Positions 25,092 through 36,906 of a stretch of DNA of 64,000 bases are shown piece after piece. Origin of the DNA: Streptomyces griseoflavus (GTDB taxonomy: Bacteria > Actinomycetota > Actinomycetes > Streptomycetales > Streptomycetaceae); assembly GCF_014649995.1 (NCBI RefSeq), contig NZ_BMUC01000010.1:245660-309659 (forward strand), given 5' to 3'. Position 1 is the first letter of the stretch. Each line of letters begins with the position of its first letter. The notes under the pieces are model-generated. The model ran no database searches and was not told the DNA's origin. It was given only the letters and a program-made list of their open reading frames with translations. The position numbers and the translations under genes are program-made.

Positions 25092-26243
25092 CTAAGCCTG
25101 TTTGCGGACCTCCTCGTAGAGAGCGGCCGTACGCCGGGCCACGGCGTCCCAGCCGAACTCCGTGACCGCGCGGTCCCGTCCCGCCTCGCCCATCCGGCGG
25201 GCCGCGGCCGGGTCGCCGAGCACCGCGTCGAGTGCGCGCGCGAGGCCGGCCTCGAAGTCGTCGTCCGCGTCCACGAGTACCCCCGTGGAGCCGTCCGCCA
25301 CGACCTCCGGGATGCCCCCGACCCGGGAGGCGACCACCGCGGTGCCGCAGGCCATGGCCTCCAGGTTGACGATGCCGAGCGGCTCGTACACCGACGGGCA
25401 CACGAAGACGGCGGCGTGGGTGAGCAGCTGGATCACCTCCGGCCGCGGCAGCATCTGCGGGACCCAGTGGACCCCCTCGCGGATCCGGCTCAGCTCCTCG
25501 TACGACGCGCGGAACTCGCGGTCGATCTCCGGGGTGTCCGGAGCTCCGGCGCACAGCACGACCTGGGCGGCGGGGTCGATGTCGCGCACGGCCCGCAGCA
25601 GGTGCGGGACGCCCTTCTGCCGGGTGATCCGGCCGACGAACAGCACGTACGGGCGGGAGCGGTCCAGTCCGATCCGGTCCAGGGCGTCGGTGCCGGGATC
25701 GGGGCGGTACAGGCCGGTGTCGATGCCGTTGTGCACGACGTGCACCCTGGCCGGGTCGAGGGCCGGGTAGCAGCCGAGGATGTCCTCGCGCATGGCCGCC
25801 GACACCGCGATCACCGCGTCGGCCGCCTCGACCGCGGTGCGCTCGGCCCAGCTCGACAGGGCGTACCCGCCGCCGAGCTGTTCGGCCTTCCAGGGGCGCA
25901 GCGGCTCCAGCGAGTGCGCGGTCACCACGTGCGGGATGCCGTACAGCAGCTTGGCGAGGTGGCCGCCGAGGTTGGCGTACCAGGTGTGGGAGTGGACGAG
26001 TTCGCGGCCCTGGAGGGCGGCGGTCATGGCGAGGTCCACGGAGAAGGTGCGCAGCGCGTCGTTGGCGCCGTCGAGCGCGGACCAGGAGCGGTGGCGCAGC
26101 ACGCCGTCCGTCCGGCCCTCGCCCCAGCAGTGCACCTCCAGGTCGACCAGGGCCCGCAGCTCCCGGGCGAGGAACTCCACATGGACTCCGGCGCCGCCGT
26201 ACACGTCCGGGGGGTACTCCCGGGTCAGCAGTCCCACTCGCAC
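25092..26243 (-). CDS. ADP-glucose-using glycosyltransferase, GlgA/GlgM type (GT4)
   Basis: A 383-residue GT-B glycosyltransferase starting at GTG 26243 (AGGGGG upstream). It has the Gly-rich N-terminus REYPPDVYGGAGVHVEFL, VVTAHSLEPLRPWK, the central FVGRITRQKGVPHLL and the C-terminal donor site PSVYEPLGIVNLEAMACGTAVVAS. Actinobacterial members annotated glycogen synthase are, in mycobacteria, GlgM, which joins ADP-glucose to glucose-1-phosphate to give maltose-1-phosphate for the GlgE pathway. The 51-bp gap to glgC supports an operon with substrate supply. Confidence 0.92.
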   Translation of the reverse strand: MRVGLLTREYPPDVYGGAGVHVEFLARELRALVDLEVHCWGEGRTDGVLRHRSWSALDGANDALRTFSVDLAMTAALQGRELVHSHTWYANLGGHLAKLLYGIPHVVTAHSLEPLRPWKAEQLGGGYALSSWAERTAVEAADAVIAVSAAMREDILGCYPALDPARVHVVHNGIDTGLYRPDPGTDALDRIGLDRSRPYVLFVGRITRQKGVPHLLRAVRDIDPAAQVVLCAGAPDTPEIDREFRASYEELSRIREGVHWVPQMLPRPEVIQLLTHAAVFVCPSVYEPLGIVNLEAMACGTAVVASRVGGIPEVVADGSTGVLVDADDDFEAGLARALDAVLGDPAAARRMGEAGRDRAVTEFGWDAVARRTAALYEEVRKQA

Positions 26244-26280
26244 CCGTGAACCCCCTGTCTGCGCGGACTTTGTTCCATGG

Positions 26281-27054
26281 TCACCCAGATGGGGCGCGCG
26301 GGGAAGAGCGGGGCGGCCGTGCGAAGCAGCAGTCGCCGCAGACGCCCCCGCCGGGCACCCGGTAGTACAGACAGCAGCTGCGGCGCCGGAAGGCGGTGCC
26401 GGTGAGGGTCCCCGCCCCGGCGAGCGACGGGTCGCCGAGGAGTTCACGGGCCAGGCGGCCGGCCCGGTCGGCGACGTCCGTACGGCCGTTCCGGTGCCCC
26501 CAGCGGTCCAGTTCGCGGGCCGCGCCGGCCAGCGCGGAGGCGGCGTTGCCGCGCAGCAGGCCGGGTGCGAGACGGTGGCGGGAGCGCAGGGCCGCGGCGA
26601 GGGGTTCGAGGTGACCGCGCAGCACCTGACGGGCGAGGGTCGCGGCGTCGCCGGGCAGCGGCCGCACCTCCGTCGGCCACAGGTCGTCGGGGGCGCCGGC
26701 CTCCGGGTCGAAGCGCAGCAGGCGCGGGGCGAGGTCGGGGACGGCGCCGTAGAGGGCTGCGGAGCCGAGTGCCACGGACCACAGGCGTGCGGCGAGCCCC
26801 TGATGGGCCACCGAGGCGGCGACCCGCGCCTCGGGGGCACGCAGTGCGCCGGCGACCCGGCGGACCCGCGCGGCCAGCACGTCGTGCTGAACATCCGGGC
26901 GTGCGCGGCCGTATGCCTGGGCGAGCGTGGGCAGGGAACGGTCGGGTGCTCCCGCCGTGCGCAGCACGAAGAAGCCACCGAGACGGTGAAGGGCGGTGAG
27001 GCGCGGGTCGAGGTCCACGACGTGCAGTAGTACCAAGTCCCCTAGGGGTGGCAT
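26281..27054 (-). CDS. FhuF-like (2Fe-2S)-binding protein
   Basis: A 257-residue soluble protein. The C-terminus has RSCCLYYRVPGGGVCGDC, the CC-x10-C-x2-C ligand pattern of FhuF-type ferric-siderophore reductases; the N-terminal 200 residues are helical and Ala/Leu/Arg-rich, as in that family. It probably reduces ferric siderophores, though many actinobacterial homologues are uncharacterised. ATG 27054 has GGAGG eight bases upstream. It is divergent from the DMT transporter gene, and its stop is followed after about 40 bp by glgM. Confidence 0.85.
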   Translation of the reverse strand: MPPLGDLVLLHVVDLDPRLTALHRLGGFFVLRTAGAPDRSLPTLAQAYGRARPDVQHDVLAARVRRVAGALRAPEARVAASVAHQGLAARLWSVALGSAALYGAVPDLAPRLLRFDPEAGAPDDLWPTEVRPLPGDAATLARQVLRGHLEPLAAALRSRHRLAPGLLRGNAASALAGAARELDRWGHRNGRTDVADRAGRLARELLGDPSLAGAGTLTGTAFRRRSCCLYYRVPGGGVCGDCCFARPPRSSPRAPSG

Positions 27055-27246
27055 CCAGGGGGCCTCCGCCCCGGGGCACCCACCCAGGGGATGACGGGCG
27101 CTTCGTCGTACTCCATCGGCAGTAGGACTCATTGGGTGCTCAGGGACGACGACGGGAACAATCCGGCAAGGCATCGTGTTCCTCATGGATGCCGACCGTT
27201 CGCCGCGCCGGGCCCACCGCTCCGGCCTCACGCAGAGGAGCAGCCG

Positions 27247-30065
<2,819 letters not shown>

Positions 30066-31505
30066 ATGAGCAGTTCAGCGCAGATCGGCGTCACGGGACT
30101 CGCGGTCATGGGCCGCAACCTCGCTCGCAACTTCGCCCGCAACGGCTACACGGTCGCGGTGCACAACCGGACGGCGACGCGCACGCACGCGCTGGTGGAG
30201 GAGTTCGGGCACGAGGGCAGCTTCGTGGCGGCCGAGACGGCGAAGGAGTTCGTGGCGGCGCTGGAACGGCCGCGGCGGCTGGTCGTCATGGTGAAGGCCG
30301 GTGAGCCGACGGACGCGGTGATCGAGGAGTTCGCGCCGCTGCTGGAGCCCGGCGACATGATCATCGATGGTGGCAACGCGCATTTCGCCGACACCCGCCG
30401 GCGGGAGAAGGCCCTGCGCGAGCAGGGCATCCACTTCGTCGGCATGGGCGTCTCCGGCGGCGAGGAGGGCGCGCTGAACGGGCCGAGCATCATGCCGGGC
30501 GGGCCGAAGGAGTCGTACGACTCGCTCGGCCCGATGCTGGAGAAGATCTCCGCCAAGGCGAAGGACGGCTCCCCCTGCGTCACGCACGTGGGTCCGGACG
30601 GCGCCGGTCACTTCGTGAAGATGGTGCACAACGGCATCGAGTACGCCGACATGCAGCTGATCGGTGAGGCGTACCAGTTGCTGCGCGACGTCGCCGGGTA
30701 CTCCCCCGCGCAGATCGCGGAGATCTTCCGGACCTGGAACACCGGCCGGCTGGACTCGTACCTGATCGAGATCACGGCCGAGGTGCTGGCGCACGTGGAC
30801 GCGGCGACGGGCGAGCCGTTCGTGGACGTGGTGGTGGACCAGGCGGAGCAGAAGGGCACGGGGCGCTGGACCGTGCAGATCGCGCTGGACCTGGGCGTGC
30901 CGGTGTCCGGCATCGCCGAGGCCGTCTTCGCCCGTTCCCTGTCCGGCCACGCGGCGCTGCGCGAGGCCTCGCGCGGGCTGGCCGGCCCGAAGGCCACGCC
31001 GCTCGGCGAGGCGGAGGCGGCGGCGTTCGCGGACCGGGTGGAGCAGGCGCTGTACGCGTCGAAGATCGTGTCGTACACGCAGGGCTTCCACGAGGTCGCC
31101 GCGGGCAGCGAGGAGTACGGCTGGGACATCGACCTCGGCGCGGTCTCCGCGATCTGGCGCGGCGGCTGCATCATCCGGGCGGCCTTCCTGGACCGCATCC
31201 GCGCCGCCTACGACGCCCGCGCCGACCTGCCGAGCCTGCTGTCGGACGAGACGTTCGCGCGGGAGATCGCCGACGCGCAGGACGACTGGCGGGAGGTCCT
31301 GATCGCGGCGACCCGTCAGGGCGTGCCGACGCCCGGTTTCGCGGCGGCCCTCGCCTACTACGACGCCCTCCGCGCGGAGCGCCTGCCGGCCGCGCTCACC
31401 CAGGGCCAGCGCGACTACTTCGGCGCGCACACCTACCGGCGCACGGACCGCGACGGCTCGTTCCACACGCTGTGGGGCGGTGACCGTTCGGAGGTGACGG
31501 CGTAA
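30066..31505 (+). CDS. gnd: 6-phosphogluconate dehydrogenase (decarboxylating)
   Basis: A 479-residue enzyme of the oxidative pentose phosphate pathway: 6-phosphogluconate plus NADP gives ribulose-5-phosphate, CO2 and NADPH. The Rossmann loop GLAVMGRNLARNFARNGY, catalytic segment GGEEGALNGPSIMPGG, the Lys/Glu region HFVKMVHNGIEYADMQLI and the C-terminal YFGAHTYRRTDRDG tail are complete and of the long (homodimeric) type. ATG 30066 has AGGAG upstream. Streptomyces often have two copies; this matches SCO0975 by position, from memory. Confidence 0.95.
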   Translation: MSSSAQIGVTGLAVMGRNLARNFARNGYTVAVHNRTATRTHALVEEFGHEGSFVAAETAKEFVAALERPRRLVVMVKAGEPTDAVIEEFAPLLEPGDMIIDGGNAHFADTRRREKALREQGIHFVGMGVSGGEEGALNGPSIMPGGPKESYDSLGPMLEKISAKAKDGSPCVTHVGPDGAGHFVKMVHNGIEYADMQLIGEAYQLLRDVAGYSPAQIAEIFRTWNTGRLDSYLIEITAEVLAHVDAATGEPFVDVVVDQAEQKGTGRWTVQIALDLGVPVSGIAEAVFARSLSGHAALREASRGLAGPKATPLGEAEAAAFADRVEQALYASKIVSYTQGFHEVAAGSEEYGWDIDLGAVSAIWRGGCIIRAAFLDRIRAAYDARADLPSLLSDETFAREIADAQDDWREVLIAATRQGVPTPGFAAALAYYDALRAERLPAALTQGQRDYFGAHTYRRTDRDGSFHTLWGGDRSEVTA

Positions 31506-31524
31506 CCGCCGCACGCCTGCGTGC

Positions 31525-31567
31525 CGGAGGGCGGTGGACGGCCTCGCGGGTCGTCCACCGCCCTCCG
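31525..31567. terminator. Bidirectional hairpin terminator after gnd
   Basis: Perfect 16-bp inverted repeat (CGGAGGGCGGTGGACG / CGTCCACCGCCCTCCG) with an 11-nt loop, between gnd and the convergent Pro-rich gene. Confidence 0.8.
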
Positions 31568-31592
31568 TCCGTGTCACGGGGCGCGCGGCCGC

Positions 31593-31865
31593 TCAGGTCA
31601 GGGGCGGGCCGGGCTCGGGATCCGGGACCGGTTCCGGGCCCGGCGGGATCGGCGACGGGGGCGGTTCCGGCGGACCCGGGTGCGGCGGAGGCGGCCCCGG
31701 CGGCCCGGGGGTCGGTTCCGGTCCGGGGCCCGGCGGGGTCGGCGCCGGTCCCGGCGGCGGCGTGGGCTGCGGAGGCGGCACCGGGTCGGGGAAGGGCTCG
31801 GGTGGCGAGGGGTCCGGTCCGGGGGTGGGGCCCGGGGGGACGGGATCCGGGTACGGGTTCGTCAT
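31593..31865 (-). CDS. Small proline-rich protein (90 aa)
   Basis: ATG 31865 opens MTNPYPDPVPPGPTPGPDP and continues as an almost pure Pro/Gly/Glu/Asp sequence to the end. GGAGG stands ten bases upstream. It is low-complexity and intrinsically disordered, with no signal peptide. The repetitive DNA makes long frames on the opposite strand, so this assignment rests on the RBS and on the plausible start. Function unknown. Confidence 0.5.
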   Translation of the reverse strand: MTNPYPDPVPPGPTPGPDPSPPEPFPDPVPPPQPTPPPGPAPTPPGPGPEPTPGPPGPPPPHPGPPEPPPSPIPPGPEPVPDPEPGPPLT

Positions 31866-31941
31866 GGCGCGTGTCCTCCGGCGAGTCGGTCGGCGTCGGC
31901 CCTGGACTACTCCCCCGCCTACCCGACGGTGGTGTCTCCAG

Positions 31942-32604
31942 TCACCCGCCCGCGTGACCGGCGCGGGGCCGCCCGGCCGCCGCTGCCGCGGCCGCGGAGA
32001 GCCCCGGCCGCGGGCTGGACAGCACGGGGACCGGGGTGGTGGTGAGCCGCTCGGCCGGGGCCATGGACGCCTGGGCGAGGACGATGACGTCCGCGTCGGT
32101 GACCCCGTCGGCCGCGTGTGCGACCCGGCGGACATAGGCCGCCTCGTCGCCCGCTTCGAAGTGCTCCCAGGCACCGCCGACCAGCACGGTCCGGGCCCCG
32201 ACGGAGCGCCGGGCCCGGTCGGCCTCCTCCTCGATCAGGGCGAGCGTCGGCCCCAGGGTGCTCTCCAGCGCGGCCAGCACGACCACCCGCGGCCCGGCGG
32301 CCACGGCCGCGCGGGCCATCGGCCGGTCCACGCGCAGCACGGGAACGCCGGCGCCGGCGCCGGCGGCCTCCGCGACGTCACCGATGGTCGAACAGGTGCA
32401 CAGCACGGCCCGCGCGCCGGCGTCGACGGCCTCCCCCACCCTTGCCCGTACGGAGTCGGCGACGGCGGCGGGACCGTGGGCGCGGGCGCGTTCCAGCAGG
32501 TCCCCGGCGACGAGGTGGCGCAGCGGGAGCCCGGGATGGTCCTCGTCACGCAGCCGGTCGAAGACGGCCACGTGGACGGGTGAGGTGTGCAGGAGCGCGA
32601 GCAC
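31942..32604 (-). CDS. Asp/Glu racemase-superfamily protein
   Basis: A 220-residue protein with the two-domain racemase fold. LLHTSPVHVAVFDRL opens it; ARAVLCTCSTIGDVAEAA contains the first catalytic Cys, and a late VIVLAQASMAP segment occupies the second active-site position, where Cys is replaced by Ala or Ser. A single-Cys active site suggests an arylmalonate-decarboxylase or maleate-isomerase-like member rather than a true racemase. GTG 32604 is chosen as it follows the upstream stop by 20 bp. Confidence 0.75.
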   Translation of the reverse strand: MLALLHTSPVHVAVFDRLRDEDHPGLPLRHLVAGDLLERARAHGPAAVADSVRARVGEAVDAGARAVLCTCSTIGDVAEAAGAGAGVPVLRVDRPMARAAVAAGPRVVVLAALESTLGPTLALIEEEADRARRSVGARTVLVGGAWEHFEAGDEAAYVRRVAHAADGVTDADVIVLAQASMAPAERLTTTPVPVLSSPRPGLSAAAAAAAGRPRAGHAGG

Positions 32605-32624
32605 GGATGCGGGTGCCCTCGCCC

Positions 32625-32975
32625 TCAGAACCGTCCGGGACGGGCCGCGAGCCAGTCCTTCGCCGCCCGGATCAGCTCCGGACCGGCCGCGGGAGCGTCT
32701 TCGGGGTGCCGTTCGGCCCATTGGGCGACGTAGGGGCAGAGCGGGGCGACGGCGGCTTCCCCGCGGGCGGCGAGGGAGTAGAGCTCGCGAGCGAGGGAGC
32801 CCGCGATGCCCTTGCCCTCGTGGGCGGGCTCCACGACGGTGTGCACCGGCACGAGCGCGCGCTCGGGGGCGTCGAGGACGAAGTACTCGATCCGCCCGAC
32901 GACCTCACCGTCCGCCACGGCTTCGAGCCGGCCCGCCGTCCGGTCGTCACGGATCTCGATGTCACCCATGGTCAC
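32625..32975 (-). CDS. Small GNAT-like acetyltransferase (YjdJ/GtlA type)
   Basis: A 116-residue minimal GNAT protein. The acetyl-CoA loop is VEPAHEGKGIAGSLARELY and the C-terminal PLCPYVAQWAERHPE matches the conserved CPYVxxWxxxHPE of this small family. ATG 32975 has GGGAG seven bases upstream; ATG 32969 is the alternative. Substrate unknown; it probably shares a transcript with the racemase-like gene. Confidence 0.88.
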   Translation of the reverse strand: MTMGDIEIRDDRTAGRLEAVADGEVVGRIEYFVLDAPERALVPVHTVVEPAHEGKGIAGSLARELYSLAARGEAAVAPLCPYVAQWAERHPEDAPAAGPELIRAAKDWLAARPGRF

Positions 32976-33012
32976 GTCACGCTCCCGCCTCGGTTGCCTC
33001 GCTGGGCGCAGG

Positions 33013-33435
33013 TCAGGCCGCGCTCACGGCCTGCGGGCTGCGCTCCTGGTCCGACCCCGGCACCGGCTCGGACGGGTCGGCGCCCAGGGCGACGACACGG
33101 TTGTCGGCGTCCACGTGCACCACCCGGGGCTCCAGCGCCCGCGCCTCGGCGTCGGTGACCTGAGCGTAACTGATGATGATCACCAGATCACCGGGGTGCA
33201 CGAGGTGGGCCGCGGCCCCGTTGATCCCGACCACACCCGAGCCGCGCTCCCCCTCGATGACGTACGTCTCGAGCCGGGCGCCGTTGGTGATGTCGACGAT
33301 GTGCACGAGCTCACCGGGCAGCAGGTCCGCGGCGTCGAGCAGATCCGCGTCGATCGTCACGGAACCCACGTAGTGCAGGTCGGCCTGGGTGACGGTGGCG
33401 CGGTGGATCTTGGACTTGAACAGAGTACGCAGCAC
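33013..33435 (-). CDS. panD: Aspartate 1-decarboxylase PanD
   Basis: Makes beta-alanine from L-aspartate for pantothenate and CoA. 140 residues. The self-processing site HYVGSVTID places cleavage at Gly24-Ser25, generating the pyruvoyl cofactor; Lys9, the Arg/Tyr pair (RLETY) and GINGAAA are conserved. GTG 33435 follows AGGAG by six bases. The first ten codons and about 80 bp of leader are duplicated at 57.95-58.06 kb. Confidence 0.95.
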   Translation of the reverse strand: MLRTLFKSKIHRATVTQADLHYVGSVTIDADLLDAADLLPGELVHIVDITNGARLETYVIEGERGSGVVGINGAAAHLVHPGDLVIIISYAQVTDAEARALEPRVVHVDADNRVVALGADPSEPVPGSDQERSPQAVSAA

Positions 33436-33510
33436 TTTGGACTCCTGGAAGACGGCTCCCTGCCTGCTTTGTGCAGGTCAAGGGCGGCCTCGACCTTACA
33501 CCGACACCCC
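33406..33510 (-). repeat. panD start/leader region, copy 1 of a distant direct repeat
   Basis: This stretch (panD codons 1-10 and leader) is matched in the same orientation at 57954-58058. A core of about 28 bases just upstream of the start is identical in both copies, higher than in the adjoining codons. Confidence 0.75.
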
Positions 33511-33623
33511 CGTTCGATGTTTGTGAGGAACATCGCTCCGGCCTGACAGGGGGGCTTCTCACTTGGGTTTTCGCCCTGCAAAGGCGCCTGTTGGGGCGAC
33601 CGTCTCGGAATGCTCGAGGACTC

Positions 33624-33643
33624 ATGCTGACCAGATGCTGACT
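33624..33643 (+). repeat. Tandem TGCTGAC motif, copy A
   Basis: ATGCTGACC-AG-ATGCTGAC, two octamer-like units in tandem. Close relatives occur at 57887-57906 and, more degenerate, at 58187-58205. Confidence 0.6.
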
Positions 33644-33644
33644 T

Positions 33645-33773
33645 ACCTGACGATGCGGCAGGCAGGCACTTCCTCGAGCACGGAGCCATCCTCCGCATCG
33701 ACCTGGAAGGTGTTCAACACACCCGGCACCTGTGTGATCCGAGCCGAACCGGGCCCGCAGCCGACATAGGCGT
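33645..33773 (-). pseudogene. Orphan C-terminal coding remnant
   Basis: A minus-strand frame with coding-like codon use encodes ARITQVPGVLNTFQVD followed by AEDGSVLEEVPACRIVR and a TAA stop, but has no start codon or RBS upstream. It looks like the tail of a lost gene; family not recognised. Confidence 0.3.
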
Positions 33774-33805
33774 CTCCGCCAGGACCAGCGGCCCCGGCCC
33801 GCCCC

Positions 33806-34600
33806 TCACAAGGGAATGGACGCAGTGGCGGCGGTCGGCCGGAAGGTCACTGTGTCACCGGTGAAGTGCGCATTGAGCCCGCTCGGCGCGACAGTCACCG
33901 ATCGCAGGTGCAGACCCTCGGGAATGTTGCGCAGCTGAATGGGTTCGGCAAGAACCTTTGCGAGCAGAGCCTGTCCCGCAGCCGGCAGTTGCCCCTGCGT
34001 GACGCTGAAGTCGGTGAAGGCGATGCGATTGGCGGAGACGGCTGCGACAGCCGTGCTCACGGTGGCCTCTCCGCCGAGCGGCAGGACGAGCTGGGCCCTG
34101 ACCCTGCCTGTCTCGCTGTCTCCTTCGATCTCGAGGCCAAGTGCGTCCGACAAGTCCTCGTACGACAAGAACGCCGTCGCGTCCACGGCCTGTGCGTGGA
34201 CCTGATCGGCATCGCTGGAGGTCTGCAACTCGTCCAGTCCTACGGTGAGCCTGGTCACCGGCAGCGGTCGGCCGGTGCCGCGAGCGGGTATGTCCTGGGC
34301 GGTGATGTCCACGTGTCGCAGAGTGCCGGAGGCCAGCTGCGGCAGGACGGGGAAGCCGCGTACATCGACCGAGGGACGCGCTGGAGTACCCATCCCCTGC
34401 TGGAACGCCTCGGCTGTACGGCTCTCCACGCGACTCGCCGCGGCACGGTCGACGATGACGGCTGTCGCCCCCACCGCGAACAGACAGGTGCCGAAGATGA
34501 CGGCCCTGCGACGTGTCCTCCGGCGCGGCGGGCGGACGGGCGCGAAGTCATCGCCGGGCTCAGGCCGGTGTCCGGGGCCGCCGTCAGGGTGCGGTTTCAT
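33806..34600 (-). CDS. DUF2993 / LmeA-like lipid-binding protein
   Basis: A 264-residue single-pass membrane protein. It has a Pro/Arg-rich cytoplasmic N-terminus (PPRRRTRRR), one membrane helix (about 34-52) and an extracytoplasmic domain with SVDVRGFPVLPQLASGTLRHV, the signature of DUF2993. The mycobacterial relative LmeA binds phospholipids and supports mannan elongation. GGAAG precedes ATG 34600. It is the last apparently core gene before the catabolic island. Confidence 0.82.
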   Translation of the reverse strand: MKPHPDGGPGHRPEPGDDFAPVRPPRRRTRRRAVIFGTCLFAVGATAVIVDRAAASRVESRTAEAFQQGMGTPARPSVDVRGFPVLPQLASGTLRHVDITAQDIPARGTGRPLPVTRLTVGLDELQTSSDADQVHAQAVDATAFLSYEDLSDALGLEIEGDSETGRVRAQLVLPLGGEATVSTAVAAVSANRIAFTDFSVTQGQLPAAGQALLAKVLAEPIQLRNIPEGLHLRSVTVAPSGLNAHFTGDTVTFRPTAATASIPL

Positions 34601-34927
34601 GATTCTTCCTTTGCGTGGGCTGGTTGAGCGGCCGAGTGATCAAGAGGCCGTGGCGGGCGTGTACGGGCGAGGACGGCGCTGACCCACCGCGAGGGGCATC
34701 GGGCTCGGAGAAACGGCCGCCGAAGTGAATCGGAAGGCCACCGGGGCGGCCGCCACTTCGCGGACGATCTCCTCACGTCCGGTCCCGGCTCGACTCGCCG
34801 GTCCTGACGCGTCCCCTGGCGGTGAGTACGCCGACCGGGCTTCGCCTCACCGCCGAGTGCGCCCCCTGGCGTTGGTGACGCCGTCTCCGTCGAACGGCCA
34901 GGGGCCACCGGCGCCGGCCGCTCCCGG
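34601..34927. other. Intergenic region at the left edge of the catabolic island
   Basis: A 327-bp gap without a gene. It holds an interrupted inverted repeat CGAAGTG (34721-34727) / CACTTCG (34754-34760), a possible terminator for the aldolase operon. Two imperfect direct copies of CCCCTGGCG near 34816 and 34861 are also present. The DUF2993 promoter must lie here. Confidence 0.45.
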
Positions 34928-35959
34928 TCAGCTGACCGAGTCGGCCGCCGCGAGGTCGAGGGCGATGTCCGTGATCATGTCCTCCTGGCCGCCGACCATC
35001 TTGCGCCGGCCGACCTCGACGAGGATCGCGCGCGTGTCGAGGCCGTGGCGGCGAGCAGCAGCTTCGGCGTGACGCAGGAAGCTGGAGTACACGCCCGCGT
35101 AGCCGAGGGTGAGGGTCTCACGGTCGACGCGGACCTCGCGGTCCTGCAGGGGGCGTACGACGTCGTCGGCGGCGTCCATCAGGGGGAACAGGTCGCAGCC
35201 GTGCTCCCAGCCCATCAGGTCGGCGACCGCGATGAACGCCTCCAGCGGGCAGTTTCCGGCTCCGGCGCCCTGGCCGGCGAGGGAGGCGTCGACGCGGGTG
35301 ACACCGTTCTCGACGGCGACGACGGAGTTGGCGACACCCAGGCCGAGGTTGTGGTGGGCGTGAATGCCGATCCCGGTGTCCGGGTCGAGGACGTCGCGGT
35401 AGGCGCGGACGCGATCGCGGACGCCGTCCATGGTCAGGCGGCCGCCGGAGTCGGTGACGTAGACGCACCGGGCTCCGTAGGACTCCATCAGCTTGGCCTG
35501 GCGGGCCAGTTCGGCGGGTTCGGCCATGTGGGACATCATCAGGAACCCGGCCGCGTCCATGCCCAGGTCGCGGGCGGCCGCGATGTGCTGGGCGGAGATG
35601 TCGGCCTCGGTGCAGTGGGTGGCGACGCGGACCGAGCGGATGCCGAGGGCGTGGGCCTGCCGCAGGTCGTGCAGGGTGCCGATGCCGGGCAGGAGCAGCG
35701 TGGTGGGCACCGCGTGGTGGACGCTGTCGCAGACGGCTTCGATCCACTCCCAGTCGGTGTGCGCGCCGACGCCGTAGGTGATGCTGGAGCCGGACAGACC
35801 GTCGCCGTGGGCGATCTCGATCGCGGCGACCCCGGCGTCGTCCAGTGCGGCGGCGATGGTGCGGGCCTGGTCGACGGTGTAGCGGTGGCGTACGGCGTGC
35901 ATGCCGTCCCGCAGGGTCACGTCCTGTACGTACAGGGCGGGGGTCTGGTTCGCGGTCAT
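34928..35959 (-). CDS. 4-hydroxy-2-oxovalerate aldolase
   Basis: Lower meta-cleavage pathway: splits 4-hydroxy-2-oxoacids into pyruvate and an aldehyde. 343 residues, TIM barrel of the DmpG/BphI/HsaF family. [15 protein letters not shown] carries the catalytic Arg/Asp and base His; [13 protein letters not shown] gives the Mn ligands; [15 protein letters not shown] is conserved. The C-terminal region is the partner-binding domain, present only in the aldolase/dehydrogenase channeling complex. ATG 35959 overlaps the preceding dehydrogenase stop (ATGA). Confidence 0.95.
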   Translation of the reverse strand: MTANQTPALYVQDVTLRDGMHAVRHRYTVDQARTIAAALDDAGVAAIEIAHGDGLSGSSITYGVGAHTDWEWIEAVCDSVHHAVPTTLLLPGIGTLHDLRQAHALGIRSVRVATHCTEADISAQHIAAARDLGMDAAGFLMMSHMAEPAELARQAKLMESYGARCVYVTDSGGRLTMDGVRDRVRAYRDVLDPDTGIGIHAHHNLGLGVANSVVAVENGVTRVDASLAGQGAGAGNCPLEAFIAVADLMGWEHGCDLFPLMDAADDVVRPLQDREVRVDRETLTLGYAGVYSSFLRHAEAAARRHGLDTRAILVEVGRRKMVGGQEDMITDIALDLAAADSVS

Positions 35960-36906
35960 CGGGAGACCACCTCCGTGAAGGGCCGCGCTGCGGCCATGCG
36001 TTCGGCGGTGCGCAGGGCGGCCGAGGTCATGATGTCGAGGTTCCCGGCGTAGGCGGGCAGGTAGTGGGCGGCGCCCTCGACCTCCAGGAAGACCGAGACC
36101 TTCGCGGCGTCGGTGGACCGCGTGCCGGCGGGCAGCAGCGAGCGCAGGGGGTCGTCGTCGGCGACGCGCTCGAACTGGACCTTCTGCTTGAGGCGGTATC
36201 CGGGCACGTACGCCTGGACGCGGGCGACCATGTCCTCCACCGACGCGGTCACCGCGGCGTCGTCGCACTCGCCGACCAGGCAGTACACGGTGTCGCGCAT
36301 GATCAGCGGCGGTTCGGCCGGGTTCAGGACGATGATCGCCTTGCCCCGTGCGGCGCCGCCCACCTTCTCGATGGCCGAGGAGGTCGTCTCGGTGAACTCG
36401 TCGATGTTGGCCCGGGTGCCGGGACCGGCCGAGCGGGAGGAGATCGAGGCGACGATCTCGCCGTAGTGGACGGGTGTCACAGCTGCGACGGCGGCCACGA
36501 TCGGAATGGTGGCCTGGCCGCCGCAGGTGACCATGTTGACGTTCGGTGCGCCGAGATGGGCCTCGCCGTTGACCGGCGGGACGACGTACGGGCCGAGCGC
36601 GGCGGGCGTCAGATCCACGACCCTGCGCCCCAGCGAGCGCAGCACCTCGTCGTGGCGGCGGTGGGCGCCGGCCGAGGTGGCGTCGAAGACGATCTCGACG
36701 TCCGCGAACTCGTCCAGCTTCACCAGGCCGTCGACGCCCTCGTGGGTGGTGGCGACCTTCAGGCGGCGGGCGCGGGCCAGACCGTCGGAGTCGGGGTCGA
36801 TCCCGGCCATCGCGGCGATCTCCAGGGAGTCGGAGAGCCGCAGAACCTTGATCATCAGGTCGGTGCCGATGTTGCCCGACCCGATGACGGCGACCTTCGT
36901 GCTCAT
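35956..36906 (-). CDS. Acetaldehyde dehydrogenase (acylating)
   Basis: Converts the aldehyde from the aldolase to acyl-CoA with NAD and CoA. 316 residues of the DmpF/BphJ/HsaG family: N-terminal [18 protein letters not shown] nucleotide loop, active-site Cys in [12 protein letters not shown], and [13 protein letters not shown]. It should channel aldehyde from the aldolase encoded downstream, with which it overlaps by 4 bp. The upstream hydratase also overlaps by 4 bp, making a tightly coupled three-gene operon. Confidence 0.95.
   Translation of the reverse strand: MSTKVAVIGSGNIGTDLMIKVLRLSDSLEIAAMAGIDPDSDGLARARRLKVATTHEGVDGLVKLDEFADVEIVFDATSAGAHRRHDEVLRSLGRRVVDLTPAALGPYVVPPVNGEAHLGAPNVNMVTCGGQATIPIVAAVAAVTPVHYGEIVASISSRSAGPGTRANIDEFTETTSSAIEKVGGAARGKAIIVLNPAEPPLIMRDTVYCLVGECDDAAVTASVEDMVARVQAYVPGYRLKQKVQFERVADDDPLRSLLPAGTRSTDAAKVSVFLEVEGAAHYLPAYAGNLDIMTSAALRTAERMAAARPFTEVVSR

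Larger units (their letters stand above)
33436..33805. other. Intergenic region between DUF2993 gene and panD
   Basis: A 370-bp gap with lower GC than its surroundings. It holds the panD leader, a tandem TGCTGACC motif, and on the minus strand an orphan reading frame ending at 33645. No complete gene. Confidence 0.6.

Noticed and set aside
33436-33540. Known pan RNA motif upstream of panD
   Set aside because: The published pan motif is from other phyla and its conserved bases are not found; only a short hairpin is seen.
33357-33698. A minus-strand frame across the panD leader, similar to one at 58 kb
   Set aside because: The similarity is explained by the duplicated panD leader DNA; the frames have no RBS and overlap panD.
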